A stretch of DNA of 64,000 nucleotides from positions 248,001 to 312,000 of the forward strand of contig MU008163.1 of the NCBI GenBank assembly GCA_010909165.1, given 5' to 3'. Within the stretch, counting starts at the first letter, position 1; each line of letters starts with the position of its first letter. The stretch is from Anthoceros angustus. Its lineage: Eukaryota > Streptophyta > Anthocerotopsida > Anthocerotales > Anthocerotaceae. The translations under genes were made by a program, and so were the position numbers. Positions 12,679 through 25,930 of the stretch are shown piece by piece. Under the pieces are notes generated by a model. The model was not told the origin of the DNA. It worked only from the letters and a program-made list of their open reading frames with translations, and made no database searches.

Positions 12679-14215
12679 ATGGCAACAACACGACCAAACA
12701 AGCGATTCTCTTTGGAGGTAAGAAGGAGCGGATGCGAAACCTTCGTGAGGATTTCGTCCCGAGCAACTTCAACGGAGAAGGTTCGGATGCACATTCCAAA
12801 TTGCTCCAAGGGTCCCGGGGACAGCCCTGGTACCGGAAGTACCGACCACCCGTAACGCCTCCCCGCAACCTTCAAGATTGAAGGATGCCTTCTAGAAAGA
12901 TTCCGCGAATCGATCAAGAAGGCTACGCCCAAACTTGAGAACCCAAGAGGAAGACGGAGAAGTTGGGATCGACATCGAACGGTTCTATGCCTCCGGACGC
13001 ACCCCACCCACACCACCATGCAAAGTGCGCTGGTTCGCATGGCTTATCCAAGCCAATGGCTAAGCATGTGCCTTGCAGAGAAGGATGTGAGGCCGGGCGG
13101 AGAACTATGAAGAATCGATGCACCAACGACGAGACTCAAGGAGGAAAGAAGAAAAAAAGAGAATCAATCAAGATGAAGAACCCTGAAGGAGAGGAGGAAG
13201 AGACCGAGGTCACGGAGGAAGAGGAAGAGGACTCAAGAATCCAAGCTCAGGAGGCAGGAAGCCCTCAAAAACAAGAAGAAGTCAGTGGTGAAACGAGGTG
13301 GAAGAAGGAGGTCATGATGCCCGCATGCGAGGTCTCGACCCCGCCTTTGAAAGAGGTAGCGGGTTGAGGGAAGATCTAGAACCAATGAAGAGGTGGAGGA
13401 GTTGACGATCAACCGTGAAGGATAAAGACGCAAGGTGGCCACCACGGTCCGACTCATTTATGGTGTGCGGTGTCACCAACATGGGCATTCAAGGCCAACG
13501 CCTCCGCCTGAACTGTGGAGTACGACTATGAGGAAGAGTCCGAGGAATGGGAGGATGCTTACCAAGTGCAAGAAGCACCCGGCCGCGATAAAGACGATGT
13601 ACCCGCCGGAGGTCCATCCATACACCTCCGATGCAACCTCGAATGGGAGCCTCCAGAATTCTCGGCGGTGGTCCGTTGGAACTGTGGGAACCCCGACACT
13701 ACTCCAACGCCTGGCCCATACCCCACCGCATAAGGTAACGGAGACTTTGAACGTGGTGGAGATTGGCGGGGCACATGCCGTGCAAGACTGTGGTCCGAAT
13801 CCTCGCCGAGGACGGTACGCCACGCACCCCACTGGGGAGCCAAGACCACCACGCCCCTAAGGCGGCGCCTGTTACAAATTGAAGACGACAACCGGGCGGA
13901 GGGAGGAGGCACCGAGGAGCTCGAACGAGGTGGTACGGGCAAGTTCGCCAAGGAGAAGAAGGCGGACTGGAGGTACCGGAAGTGTCAACCCGAGTCGCCG
14001 AAAGGAGCGAAGGAACGGAGACAAGTAAGAGGAAGAAAATGGGATAGTCCCACGGATACGGAGGACGGAACACCGCAAGGAAGCCGAACCCGCCAAAGAG
14101 GACGAGTTAAACCGGCAGCCCGCCAGAGAAGAACCCCAAAAGCCACCGGAGTCTCCGAGAAGGACTCACCCACGGCAACGCCGCAGCTTCCACCGGATGT
14201 GGTTCGGAAGTGACC
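12679..14215 (+). pseudogene. Gag remnant, internal II
   Basis: ATG at 12679 matches the Gag start of internal IV. The capsid-like stretch (IERFYA..., then VRWFA...) is at about 12970-13110. The Lys/Glu-rich linker is at 13130-13380. The single zinc knuckle (Cys-X2-Cys-X4-His-X4-Cys type) is at about 13675-13715, followed by a Lys/Glu-rich tail to about 14200. Small deletions break the frame throughout. Gag would package the element RNA. This copy cannot make a complete protein. Confidence 0.75.
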
Positions 14216-14439
14216 GAGATGCTTCAAGAAGAACTCCGACCTGTAAGTGTCCGCCACCACCGCAGAGCCAAACCGGAGGAGACAAGGCGAACGCGTGACG
14301 CAGCAGGAGAACCACCCGGCCCTTTCAAGGTGGCCGACTTGATGATGGACCAACAACACTTGGTGTCCCTTAGGCAGTTGTTAAAGGACAACCCGAAGTA
14401 TCGACAGGAAGTCCGGAAGGCCATCAGGGAAACGCAACC

Positions 14440-14735
14440 ACGTCGGAACTCCTTGGTCCGGAAGGGCAAGAACGTGGAGGTAAGGGTCGTATCTCATACG
14501 GACCCTGGGGCGCCAGTGGTGCAGGTGGAAATTGCGGGGTGTGTAATTAAAAACGTGCCTCTAGATACGGGGTCAGGAGTGAACCTCATCACCGAGGCCA
14601 CCGCAAGACGGCTGGGGTTCACCACCTTCGAGCCATCCACCAAAACCCTCAGGATGGCGGACATGTCGCGCGAGCGCCAGGGAGTTGTCCCGAGTCCAAG
14701 CCACCATAGCGGAGCCCCTATACATTAGATTTTGT
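14440..14735 (+). pseudogene. Retroviral-type aspartic protease domain, internal II
   Basis: An open stretch reads VVQVEIAG, then the active-site motif LDTGSGVN near 14562-14585, then ITEATARRLGF, a usual protease pattern in Ty3/gypsy Pol. This is the best preserved protease of the array, since internal I and IV have lost bases in the same loop. It would cleave Gag-Pol. The frame closes at about 14728 because of an indel in the following segment. Confidence 0.8.
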
Positions 14736-14739
14736 CACA

Positions 14740-16130
14740 TCGACCCGCCGACCGGGGTATGAGGTCCTGCTAGCGGCCTTGGCCGGGCCTCGCCGACAAA
14801 ACTACACTGGACGGAAGGAGATATACACTGCTGGACTGGGATCCAAGGTGAGGGAAGGACGGTAGCGACACCGGAGTAAGGACACGATCGTGGAGAAACC
14901 ACAAGACCACGTAGGGTACACCTCCAAGACAAGGGGGACGATGAACGCGAGGATACGAATGAGGACTACCCTTTCCCAAAATCACGTGGTCGAGGAGGAG
15001 ATGGATTACCGGAGGACGCCTTTGGAGCGGAGGTGACGAGGAGGTCATCGATTGTTTTAGGGTGGACTGCAACAAGAGCCGGGAAGGCAATCAAGAGGAG
15101 GGTCCAGCAGAGGACGGGAGGTAGAAAGAGGAAGTAACCCGCTTCACTGGACGAGCTCTTCGGGAGTGGGGAATGCGTGAAGATGAACCTGATGGAGGAC
15201 GATGGCGGACGAGCGGCAAGAGAAAGGGAGACTCAACCCGACGATGTGGAAGACGTGGAGGTTCGCCTGTGGAAATTCCTCAAATTCGCAAGGGCATGCC
15301 GGAGGGGTTAAACGAGACCTCACACGCTTGTTGGGGAATTCAGGGTGTTTGCTTTCAAGGTCACGGATATGAAAGGCATTCAAACAAGGCGAACACCGGA
15401 TAGATCTGAAGCTGAGCGGTGCTCGGATTAGGCAAGATAAATCAATCCCAAGCACTCGCCAAGGTCAAGGAAGTCCCGGATAAGTATCCGGAAGCGACAT
15501 CATCTTCCCAATCGTGAACAAGGAGTGGGTGGCGCCCATTGTGGTCGTGCCAAGAAGCAGGGCGATTCGGTCTCACAGATCGGAGAAAGCTTAACGCCAC
15601 TAAAAGGACCATTTCCCATGCCCTTTGTGGACATAATCGACAAGGTGGCGGGCGAGTACCTACTCCTTCTTGACTACTCGGCTACAACCGCTACACCTAA
15701 GGGAGCCTGACGATAAGACAACATTCACCACGGAGTGGGGACGCTTGCCTACAAACGGAGCGCCTTCGGATGACAGAGCACCCGGATCATTTATGCGGAT
15801 GGTGACCAATGTCTTCCGGAATTCGAGGGACTTCATGGAGGTGTTCTTGGACGACTGTGCACGAGAGGAGGACAAACACGTGACATTTGCGGAAGTGTTT
15901 GGAACGATGTAGGAGACTCAACCCGCTCGCATCCCGAGAAATGCTACTCGCATGACAGAGGGAATCTTGTTGGGGCACCGAGTGTCGGTAAGAGGGATAG
16001 AGGTGGACCAAGACAAGGTGAAAGTCATCCACCCTCGCAGCCCACCAACGAACTTGAAGGAGTTACGGGATTCCCGGCATGGTGGTTACTATAGGCGCTT
16101 CATACAAGATTTTGCAAAGCGGGCCTGTGC
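14740..16130 (+). pseudogene. Reverse transcriptase remnant, internal II
   Basis: An acidic linker at 14930-15240 is followed by polymerase motifs in shifting frames: EWVAPIVVV near 15525, FPMPFVD near 15615, TFTTEWG near 15722, and the catalytic box FLDD at about 15846 (the Phe/Tyr-X-Asp-Asp class). Then come GILLGHRVS near 15960 and the thumb region near 16080. At least five frameshifts separate these blocks. Order and motifs identify Ty3/gypsy Pol. Confidence 0.8.
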
Positions 16131-16700
16131 TAACAGAGCTACTCAGAAGGAGGAGGAATGGACCTGGACGCCGGAAAGGGAGGCGGCATTCAGAGACCTC
16201 CGCACCACTGCCGCCCCAAGACTCAAAGGACCGGACCGGGGAAGCGATTCCATGTGTACGTGGATGTGTCACCGCCATCGGTAGTGCTCACCAAAAGATG
16301 ATAAACGGAGGGATCACCCAATCTACTACTGGAAGACACACGACGCGAACGGAGGTACACTACTACGGAGCGGGAGGCATTGGGTAATGGTATACGCCGT
16401 TAAGAAATTCAGACACTACCTTCTGCCCAATGAGTTTGTGTTCTATGTTGATCACTTCGCGCTCAAGCATTTGGTGAACAAGGCAGACTTGTCCGGACGA
16501 ATTGCGAGGTGGATTCTGTTGCTACAGGAGTTCACATTTGAGGTGGAGACTAGGCAAGGACGGCAACACCAGAACGCTGACTTCTTATCCAGATTAAAGA
16601 CGGAGCCTGTCCTGCAGGATCAAGAGGACGCCTTCCCGGATGAGGAATTGGTGGCAGCGATAGAGGAGGAGGTAGAGGAGCACAGCCGGACAAACCCTCG
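16130..16700 (+). pseudogene. RNase H domain, internal II
   Basis: The long open stretch from 16387 reads VYAVKKFRHYLLPNEF, then YVDHFALKHLVNK, then a stretch ending in HQNADFLSRL. This is the conserved second half of the Ty3/gypsy RNase H, including the Asp-His pair of the VDH box and the closing NADFLSR block. The first half at 16180-16385 is frame-shifted. Confidence 0.8.
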
Positions 16701-16849
16701 GTGGAACAGCGGACCCACGTGGCGGAGAAGGAGGGACGGGCCCTCTTACGCGGAGTTGGAACGGTACCTATGGGAGATGGAGCTACCCAACGAATCGAAC
16801 CGGTCGGGCCAGCAGCCTTTGTGCACTACGCCGCCTTTCCTCAGTATAA

Positions 16850-17945
16850 CGGTTGCATCTTTAAGGTAGGGCCAGACGGTGTGGAACGAAGGTACCTCCA
16901 ACAGGCGGAAACGGAGGTGGTAATAAAGGGATGCGAAGGACTAGGTGGTGGACATTATGCAAGCAGTCACCACCAAGAAAATCTTGAGGTCGGGTACCGT
17001 GGCCCACCATGTATGGGGAAACACACCAATTTGTGAAGAAGTGTGATGCTTGTCACGGATCGGAAGCCGACGCCACAACTCAATGGCCGTAGTGCCCATA
17101 CTAGCACTAGCGCCTTTTGAGAAGTGGGCATCGACTGCTGGACCCATACCAACCACAGGCACACACGTAAGCGGTACATCTTGGTGGCAACGGACATCGC
17201 ACTGTGGGTTGAAGCGGTCGCTACTTAACGGATCTGAGCACGGTGGCCAAATTCCTCACGAAAACATCATCACAAGGTATGGGTGTCCGCTGTACCGGTA
17301 AGCGATAGGGGAACCCATTTCCTCAATGATGTGATAACCGCAATGACGGACTATTTCGCATCACACATCGAAACGCCCCTACAATCCAAGGCCAACGGAT
17401 CGACGGAGAAGACCAATGGACTTATCCGCCGCATCCTCAATAAGCCGACGGTTAACTATGCGCACGATCGATACAAAGCCATCGCGCATGGGCGCTCGTA
17501 ACGGCAGAAGGTAACCACGCAACGAACTCCGTGACATTCGACCTATGGGCACTCACCCGTTATGCCGGCCGAGTTTGAGGTGCCAACACTCCGGTCATGA
17601 TGGAAAGGCGCTTAACGGATGAAGAGAGCCAACCGGAGCGGTTGCTAGGGTTTGTACAAGATACGGAGGACCGGAAGAGGCGCAACAATAATGCAATCGC
17701 ATGTAATCAACGCAAGCCGTGGCATGATAGGCGCCTTAGAATCGTGGAGTATGTGAAGGAGGGAGATCCGCCTCCTTTACGATGACATATGCACTTCCTG
17801 TAAACTCCACCTACGATGGATGGGGCCTTACCAAGTCGTAGTATACCCCAATGGGTCCGCTCACCGCGCTTGGATGGTGAACCGCCCACTGGGTGAACGG
17901 ATGGCGGTGAAAAGTACACGCTTAGTGTTGGCGGAGACGCCAACA
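16850..17945 (+). pseudogene. Integrase remnant, internal II
   Basis: A decayed zinc-binding region (KKCDACHGS near 17037) is followed by the catalytic core with APFEKWA near 17113 and the second-Asp block DRGTHFLND near 17302. The third-acid block is near 17380-17420 (SKANGSTEKTNGLIRR). The C-terminal part ends just before the polypurine tract. No chromodomain could be recognised. Frames change several times, so the copy is inactive. Confidence 0.75.
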
Positions 17946-17960
17946 GTGAGAAGGGGAGTA
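17946..17960 (+). other. Polypurine tract before LTR copy 3
   Basis: GTGAGAAGGGGAGTA lies immediately before the LTR start TGTGG at 17961. It is the expected plus-strand primer, and its position supports the LTR boundary. Internal I has lost it by deletion. Confidence 0.65.
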
Positions 17961-18689
17961 TGTGGACTACGGACTTCGGGGTTAGAAATTAGGTAGGGTT
18001 TGTTTTTGTGGGAGAAGGATAAAATGAGGCGAAAAGGAGGAAATAAGCGGTTAGCACTGGACGGCACTGAGTATACTCGACCGGAGTGAGGAACGACTAG
18101 ACCTACGATGGCGGGTAACGGATAAGTCCGGACCACCTGTGACCAGCAGGATAAGTACGCCAGGAAAGTAACTTAGAAGTTGGAGCCGAAGGACGGACTA
18201 GGCGACGCCACGTGACGACCCCGAGTGGAGGACGGCATGCAGGTCAGACCGTAATTTGCCGAGGCCGTTATAGCAGTATTCACGCCTGGCCGCGCGCGAG
18301 GGGCCGAGTACGCGCAGTAAGGCCGCAGTACGCGGGCCAGAGGGGCCGAGTAAGCCATGCACTCGCCACGGACGACCGAGTGGAGGACGGCATGCAGGTC
18401 AGACCGTAACCTTGCCAGAGGTTATAGCAGTATTCACGCCGCGGGCCGGCGAGGGGCCGCAGCACGCGCGAGTAAGCCATGCACCGCGCTACGTGGAAGA
18501 GGCGCCCGCCCGCCCACATTCCCAAGGCGTGGTCGCGAAGAAGGTCATTTCACGCAGCCGAGACACCGCGATCTTGCGCCCGCAACCGCTCGCGGTATCT
18601 CGGGACACTGACGCTCGCGCGCTCACCGCTGAGGTCGAGCAGCAACGCGCGAAGGCGAACGTGCTGCAGCCTCGGCTGCGCTACAAGAA

Positions 18690-21600
18690 CCAAGGAGGAA
18701 GGCGATGGCACCCAAAAGCGGAAGTTTGGGAGCCATGGAACCTTGTGGAGCGCAACATTGTGACCCGCGCTATCCGGACTTTGGGCCTGCCCAGGAAGCG
18801 GAGAATTGGTGAGTGGCATTTGGATGTGTTCCAATGGTCCGGACATTTGAGGTCACCGTCCGGAGTTTGCCCAAGATGCCGGCGGTCAACAAGGAGGTGC
18901 GGTCCAAGAACCTCCGGAGGACCCAAGGCGATGGACCTTGAGGTCCCGGCGGCCTACAACCGCCCAAGGAGGAAGAGGGGAGGGTGCCGAGCCCCTCAAG
19001 GCGGCGGGGAAGATAGGTCCACGCCAGTGCTAAGGCTCGACGCAACGACCACCAACGGTTGGTCGATATCCGACCCGCTGATGTCGGGCGGTGGCCCGGA
19101 TCATTGTCCATCGAACCTACTCACCAAGGTGGATCACCTTGGTGATAATCTATTAGTTCCCGCACGCTACCGCTGGGAAGAGGGCGACCGGAAGGATTAT
19201 CTTCGCCCGGCTGTGAGGCTCGCAAGCTCGTGACCGAGAAGCCTCGCCATTCTGGCCGCCCCATACCGATCCATGTATGGGGCATTTGAGCCCCTCAAGG
19301 AAGGAGAGCTTGAGCGAGCGCGCAGAGGCTGCAGTAAGCCATGCACTCGCCACGACAGGAAGAGGCGCCCGCCGTTACTCCCGGCGTGGTCGCAAGAAGG
19401 TTTTCGGCACCGAGACACCGCGATCTCGCGCCCGCAACCGCTCGGGCGGTATCTCGTGGACACTCGACGCCTCGCGCGCTCACCGCTGAGGTCGGAGCAA
19501 GCGAACGCGCGAAGAAGGCGCAACGTGCCAGCCTCCCAAGCGGGCGGAGGGGAGGAGAAGGCGATGGCACCCAAAAGCCCGCGGAAGTTTGGGAGCCATG
19601 GAACCTTGTGGAGCGCAACATTGTGACCCGCGCTATCCGGACTTTGGGCTCGCCCGTGGAAGCGGAGAATTGGTGCAGGAGTGGCATTTGGATGTGTTCC
19701 ATGGTCCGACATTTGACACACCGTCCGGAGTTTGCCCAAGATGTCAAGGCGGTCAACAAGGAGGTGCGGTCCAAGAACCTCCGGAGGACCCAAGGCGACC
19801 TTGAGGTCCCGGCGCCTACAACCGCCCAAGGAGGAAGAGGGGAGGGTGCCGAGCCCCTCAAGGCGAAGGAAGATAGGTCCAGCAGCGATGCTAAGGCTCG
19901 ACGCAACGACCACCAACGGTTGGTCGATATCCGACCTGGATGCTGGCCGTGGGCCCGGATCATTGTCCATCGGAACCTACTACCAAGGTGGATCACCTTG
20001 GTGATAATCTATTGGTGTTCCCGCACACAGCTGGGGAAGAGGGCGACCGGAAGGATTATCTTCGCCCGCTTAGCTGTGAGGCTCGCAAGCTCAGACCGAG
20101 AAGCCTCCATTCTGGGCCGCCCCATACCGATCCATGTATGGGGCATTTCGAGCTCCTCAAGGAAGGAGAGCTTGAGCGAGCGCCCGAAAAGGACCGAGGC
20201 CCCGCCGAAGTGGAGCGGCAAGGGCGCCGGAGGGGAGGAGGCCGTCAAAACCAAACGGACTGGAGGAGGACGACTGAGGATTCCTGACCCATACTGAACG
20301 GACCCCTCACCACCTGTGGAAGTATGGGAAGCACCGCCTCCTCCTTCCGTGCCCCAACCAATGCCCCCACAGAAGTGACCTCAGCCATCACTCCTACCGA
20401 GGAGCCCCGACTGTGAGAGAGCCAAGAGACGCAAGACCACTTACCAACGCGGCACCCAAGACTTTCTTCCCCGCCGACGAGTGGCAAGAAGCGGAGGAAG
20501 AAGGAGGGCGTAAGGACGCCTGTGAAGCGGAGAATTGGTGCAGGAGTGGCATTTGGATGTGTTCCAAATGGTCCGACATTTGAGGTCACCGTCCGGAGTT
20601 TGCCCAAGATGCCGGCGGTCAACAAGGAGGTGCGGTCCAAGAACCTCCGGAGGACCCAAGGCGATGGACCTTGAGGTCCCGAGGCGGCCTACAACCGCCC
20701 AAGGAGGAAGAGGGGAGGGTGCCGAGCCCCTCAAGGCGAAGGAAGATAGGTCCAGCAGCGATGCTAAGGCTCGACGCAACGACCACCAACGGTTGGTCGA
20801 TATCCGACCTGGATGCTGGCCGTGGGCCCGGATCATTGTCCATCGGAACCTACTACCAAGGTGGATCACCTTGGTGATAATCTATTGGTGTTCCCGCACA
20901 CAGCTGGGGAAGAGGGCGACCGGAAGGATTATCTTCGCCCGCTTAGCTGTGAGGCTCGCAAGCTCAGACCGAGAAGCCTCCATTCTGGGCCGCCCCATAC
21001 CGATCCATGTATGGGGCATTTCGAGCTCCTCAAGGAAGGAGAGCTTGAGCGAGCGCCCGAAAAGGACCGAGGCCCCGCCGAAGTGGAGCGGCAAGGGCGC
21101 CGGAGGGGAGGAGGCCGTCAAAACCAAACGGACTGGAGGAGGACGACTGAGGATTCCTGACCCATACTGAACGGACCCCTCACCACCTGTGGAAGTATGG
21201 GAAGCACCGCCTCCTCCTTCCGTGCCCCAACCAATGCCCCCACAGAAGTGACCTCAGCCATCACTCCTACCGAGGAGCCCCGACTGTGAGAGAGCCAAGA
21301 GACGCAAGACCACTTACCAACGCGGCACCCAAGACTTTCTTCCCCGCCGACGAGTGGCAAGAAGCGGAGGAAGAAGGAGGGCGTAAGGACGCCTGTGAGC
21401 AGGAGGACACCGCAGCAGCCTGTGATCCAGAGCCGGGTCCTGCCGCCGATGTGAAGGGGCAAAGGGCGTGCTCCTGACTCCATCACCTCCGCCGAGCCCT
21501 GGAGGAAAAGGGCGAGAAGGAGCTCGCGCCAAAAGGGCCAAGGAGGGGAAGCCCGAGCCAAGACTCGTGACCTAAGGGTCCCGATTGTCCGAGAACCCCC

Positions 21601-24600
21601 GACTTGCTCCGATCAAGGGTATGGAGGTCCTGACGGATCGGAGAGATGCCGGCCCCGCCACGGACTTTGTGGGAGCCTCACTGCAGGCCGTGGAGGAAAC
21701 ACGGCGGTCCTGCTACCGCCATGGACGGTATGCCTGGGGTCTGGGATGGCCGAGAAGGCCTGTGGAGGTGGAGCCCCTCAAGGCGAAGGGGAAGATAGGT
21801 CCAGCCACAGCAGCGATGCTAAGGCCTGGGACGCAACGGACCACCAACGGTTGGCTGATATCCGACCTGTTGGCGAGTCGGGCGGCCCGGATCATCGTCC
21901 ACTGGAACCTACTCACCAAGGTGGATCACCTTGGTGATAATCTATTGGTGTTCCTGCACGCGTTGCAGCGGGGGAAGAGGGCGGACTGGGAAGGATTATC
22001 TTCGCCCGCTTAGCTGTGAGGCTCGCAAGCTCAGACCGAGAAGCCTCGCCATTCTGGGCCCCATACCGATCCATGTATGGGGCATTTCGAGCTCCTCAAG
22101 GAAGGAGAGCTTGAGCGAGCGCCCGGAAAGGACCGAGGCCCCGCCAAGTGGAGCGGCAAGGGCGCCGAGGGGAGGAGGCCGTCGAAAACCAAACGGACGG
22201 GAGGAGGACGATCGAGGATTCCGACTCCATACGTGAACGGACCCCTCACCACCTGTGGAAGTATGGAAGCACCCCGCCTCCTCCTTCCGTGCCCCAACCA
22301 ATACCCACAGAAGGCCCGACCCCAGCCCCGCCACGCCATCACTCCTACCGAGGAGCCCCGCCGACTGTGAGAGAGCAAGAGACGCAAGACCACTTACCAA
22401 CGCACCCCTGGTGCCAAGATTCTTCCCCGCCGACGGAGTGGCAAGAAGCGGAGGAAGCGAAGGAGGGCGAAGGGACGCCTGTGGAGCAGGAGGACACCGC
22501 GCAGCAGATCCAGAGCCGGGTCCTGCCGCCGGCTGTGAAGGGGCAAAGGGCGTGCTCCTGACTCCATCACCTCCGCCGAGCCCCGGAGGAAAGGGCGAGA
22601 AGGAGCTCGCGCCAAAAGGGCCAAGGAGGGGAAGCCCGAGCCAAGACTCGTGACCTAAGGGTCCCGATTGGTCCGAGAACCCCCGACTTGCTCCGGATCG
22701 GGTATGGAGGTCCTGACGGATCGGAGATGCCGGCCCCGCCACGGACTTTGTGGGAGCCTCATCAGCGCCGTGGAAGAAACACGGCGGTCCTGCTACCGCC
22801 ATGGACGGTATGCCTGGGGTCTCGGGATGGCCGAGAAGACCTGTGGAGGTGGAAGCCACCCGAGGCGCATGGTGCCTCCGTGAGCAGCTTGGAGGGAGCC
22901 CAGAGGCGAGAAGGAAGGCCAAGCTCGGCGGATTGAGGAAGGAAACGCCGGAGGCGAGAGAGGGAGGTCCGGTCCATCCGCAAGGACCGGACCAAATTCC
23001 TTCACCGAGGAACACTGGCAAGTGCCAAGGAGGCCCAAGCGGCGGAGGACCTCGCAGTGAGGGGCGAGCGCAGCAGAAGGGAGGACGCAAGGAACGGGCG
23101 GATCTCGCGAGGCAGCCTGACCGACCAGAGCCAAGCCGAGAGGCTCGTGAAGGTGGCCAGGAGGAGGCTGGAGGAAACACGGCGGTCCTGCTACCGCCAT
23201 GGACGGTATGCCTGGGGTCTCGGGATGGCCGAGAAGACCTGTGAGGTGAAGCCACCCGAGGCGCATGGTACTCCTCCGTGAGCAGCTGGAGGGAGCCCAG
23301 AGGCGAGAAGGAAGGCCAAGCTCGGCCGGATTGAGGAAGGAAACGCCGGAGGCGGAGAGGGAGGTCCGTCCATCCGCAAGGACCGGACTAAATTCCTTCA
23401 CCGGAGGAACAAGGGTGCCAAGGAGGCCCAAGCGCTGGCGGAGGACCTCGCAGTGAGGGGCGAGCGCAGCAGAAGCGAGGACGCCCGGCGCAAGCGAACG
23501 GGCGCGGATCTCGCGGAGGCACTGACCGACCAGAGCTGCCGAGAGGCTCGTGAAGGTGGCCAAGGAGGCGGAGGCCACGGCGGCCGATCGCGATCACTAG
23601 GGCGTGATCGAACCGTGGAGGGAGGCGCCGAGAGAGCCACGCCAATCAAGGCCGAGCAAGTGGTCAGGAGCAAGCACGGCCGAGCCGTGAGGAGGCATGG
23701 AGGCCAAGACCCGGGAGATTGGGGACCCTGTGGTGCACTGCAGGAGGTAGAAGGGCGGCGGAGCCGGAGGACAAGAAGGACACCTTGGAGTTGCAACCCA
23801 AGATGAGAGCAGGGGTTCTCAACGAGAGAATCCAAGACTTCGAGCGAGAGGTAGAACGCCCAGCCCGCTTGAAGACGGAGGAGAACAGGCGGCGGTGCAA
23901 GGAGTTACACGGTTGCAGCAGGATGGCGGAAGCCGTGAGCCTGACGGGATACCGCCCGCCTGGAGAAGGAAGTGGAGGACCTCCGGAAAGAATAGAGAGG
24001 AAGAAAGCACTGAGGAAAGGTATTGCTCGTCCGGCCAGGAAGGGGGGAGCTCACCCATGGCCCGCAATCAAGTGAGCCGAACAACGACGGAGGAGGAGAA
24101 CGCCGAGCGCAGAAGGTTGCAAGAGGTAACTGAGGCCCGACGCCTCAAGGGAGTCCGCCCGCCATACCGTAAGCTTGGCCACGAGACGGCCAGGGCCGGG
24201 CGATCCGCCACGGAGCACCTTGGAGGAGGGAGTACCGGTGCCCGGCTCATGTGAGGAGGCGATTCAGCAAGTCGATTCCGACGCCTACTACCACGCAGAG
24301 CTCCTCAAGGCCGAGCAAGTGGTCAGGAGCAAGCACGGCCGAGCCGTGAGGAGGCATCGGAGGCCAGCACCCGGGAGATTGGGGACCCTGTGGTGCAGCA
24401 GGAGGTAGAAGGGCGCGTGGAGCCGGAGGACAACAAGGACACCTTGGAGTTGCAACCCAAGATGCACGGAGCAGCAGGGGTTCTCAACGAGAATCCAAGA
24501 CTTCGAGCGAGAGGTAGAACGCCTCCTCCGCTTGAAGACGGAGGAGAATAGGCGGCAAGGAGTTCGACGCAAGGTTGCAGCAGGATGTGGCGAAGCCGTG

Positions 24601-25260
24601 AGCCTGACGGGATACCGCCCGCCTGGAGAAGGAAGTGGAGGACCTCCGGAAAGAATAGACGAGGAAGAAAGCAATCGGAGGAAAGCCGTCTGCTGGTGAA
24701 GTGAGGGAGCTCACCCATGGCCCGTGAATCAAGTGAGCCGAACAACGACGGAGGAGGAGAACGCCGAGCGCAGCAAGGTTGCAAGAGGTAACTGAGGCAG
24801 CCTTGACGGCCTCAAGGGAGTCCGCCTACCATACCGTGTAAGCTTGGCCACGGAGACGCCAAGAAGGCCGGGCGATCCGCCTGCCACGGAGCACCTGGAG
24901 GAGGGAGTACCGTGCCCGGCTCATGTAGAGGAGGCGATTCAAGTCGATTCCGACTTCGCCTACTACCACGCAGAGCTCCTCAAGGCTCGAGGTCCCGCGC
25001 CACCCCAGGTGGAGGGTGGACTCAAGGGATGGAAGGAGGAGCGAGAGAGGACGGACCCGGGACAAGACAACCGCTGGAGTCCTAGGAGCGCCTGCTTGAC
25101 GACGGCAGCAGCAGCGAGGGAGAGCAGCTGGAGGAACCGGAGGAGGAAGGGTCGCCACACCGAGGTAAGACTCTCAAGACCTCGCATGGAAGGACGAGGG
25201 AGGATCTTGAGAGGAAGGAGGAAAGGTGCAACCGGGCATTCGGGAACCAAGGGAGGGCTC
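18690..25260 (+). pseudogene. LTR-embedded accessory reading frame, copy 3 (broken, partly triplicated)
   Basis: The parts occur in the same order as in LTR copy 2. The NIVTRAIRTLG segment is near 18760 and 19620. The IIVHWNLLTKVDHLGDNLLV segment occurs at about 19100, 19960, 20830 and 21890. The proline-rich part lies at 20330, 21210 and 22260. Glu/Arg-rich coiled coil then runs from about 22,880 to 25,060. The third occurrence of the middle segment (21,890-21,990) is the best preserved in the LTRs. Stops and frameshifts occur every 100-300 bases. Confidence 0.5.
19650..21397 (+). repeat. 873-base tandem duplication inside LTR copy 3
   Basis: Bases 19650-20522 and 20523-21397 are two copies in tandem. 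As far as I can read them, 19815-20524 and 20688-21397 (about 710 bases) are identical, while the first about 165 bases differ by several short indels. The junction at about 20523 joins GCCTGTGA to AGCGGAGAATTGG. Confidence 0.8.
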
Positions 25261-25902
25261 GGATGAACCCATGACTAGCCCTGGAGGAGGCATGCCCAGA
25301 TCGAGGTCCTGACTTTGTCCTGACTGAGGAAAGGCCGGATCCCGAGGTCCGCCTCAAGGAAGTCCGACTTAGGGATCCAGACTCAGTGACGATCCGACCC
25401 CGAGGTCCGGACCCTGTGGAAGGGTTGGGTCCAAGACCGGACCTCAGAGGCAAGTCCGGCCCCGAGGACCGGACTCAGAAGAAGGCCGGCCTGGAGACCG
25501 GACTCAGAGGGAAGACTGACCTAGAGGTCCGGACCGAGTCGAGACAGGTCCCGAGGTCCAAACTCGGGAGTGGGGAGAGCCACCACACCAACCCCAGCAG
25601 ATCCAGCCTTGAGGGCCCACGCGCAGGGCCCGCCAGAGAGAAGAGGGAGGACGAGGAAGACTTGGTGGTGATCGCTGTCGCCGCCACCGGTGGCGCCTCA
25701 GCACTGGAAGAGGAAGGGCCCGCCGATCATCCGATTGGGTGCGCCGCCGATGTGGTTTTGGGCCGTGCCAAGAAGGAATCGGGGCTATCCCACCCACCAC
25801 CGACGGCGATAGGGAATAGAGGTAGGTAGTAGGCGTCGGTTAGGCACACCGAAATGGCCCTCACCGTAATAGAGGTGTAATAAAGGCGCCGACCTTCGCG
25901 AG

Positions 25903-25930
25903 TATAAGAGGGCTAAGGCCGCCCAATAAA
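25903..25930 (+). promoter_or_regulatory. LTR TATA box and polyadenylation signal, copy 3
   Basis: TATAAGAG at 25903 is followed by CAATAAATC near 25924, the same unit as in the other LTRs. Confidence 0.6.

Noticed and set aside
21996-23255. 419-codon open frame on the - strand
   Set aside because: It is antisense to the LTR-embedded coiled-coil frame. High GC and Glu/Arg-rich codons give long Ser/Pro/Leu-rich frames on the opposite strand. Its counterparts in the other LTR copies are not conserved in protein.
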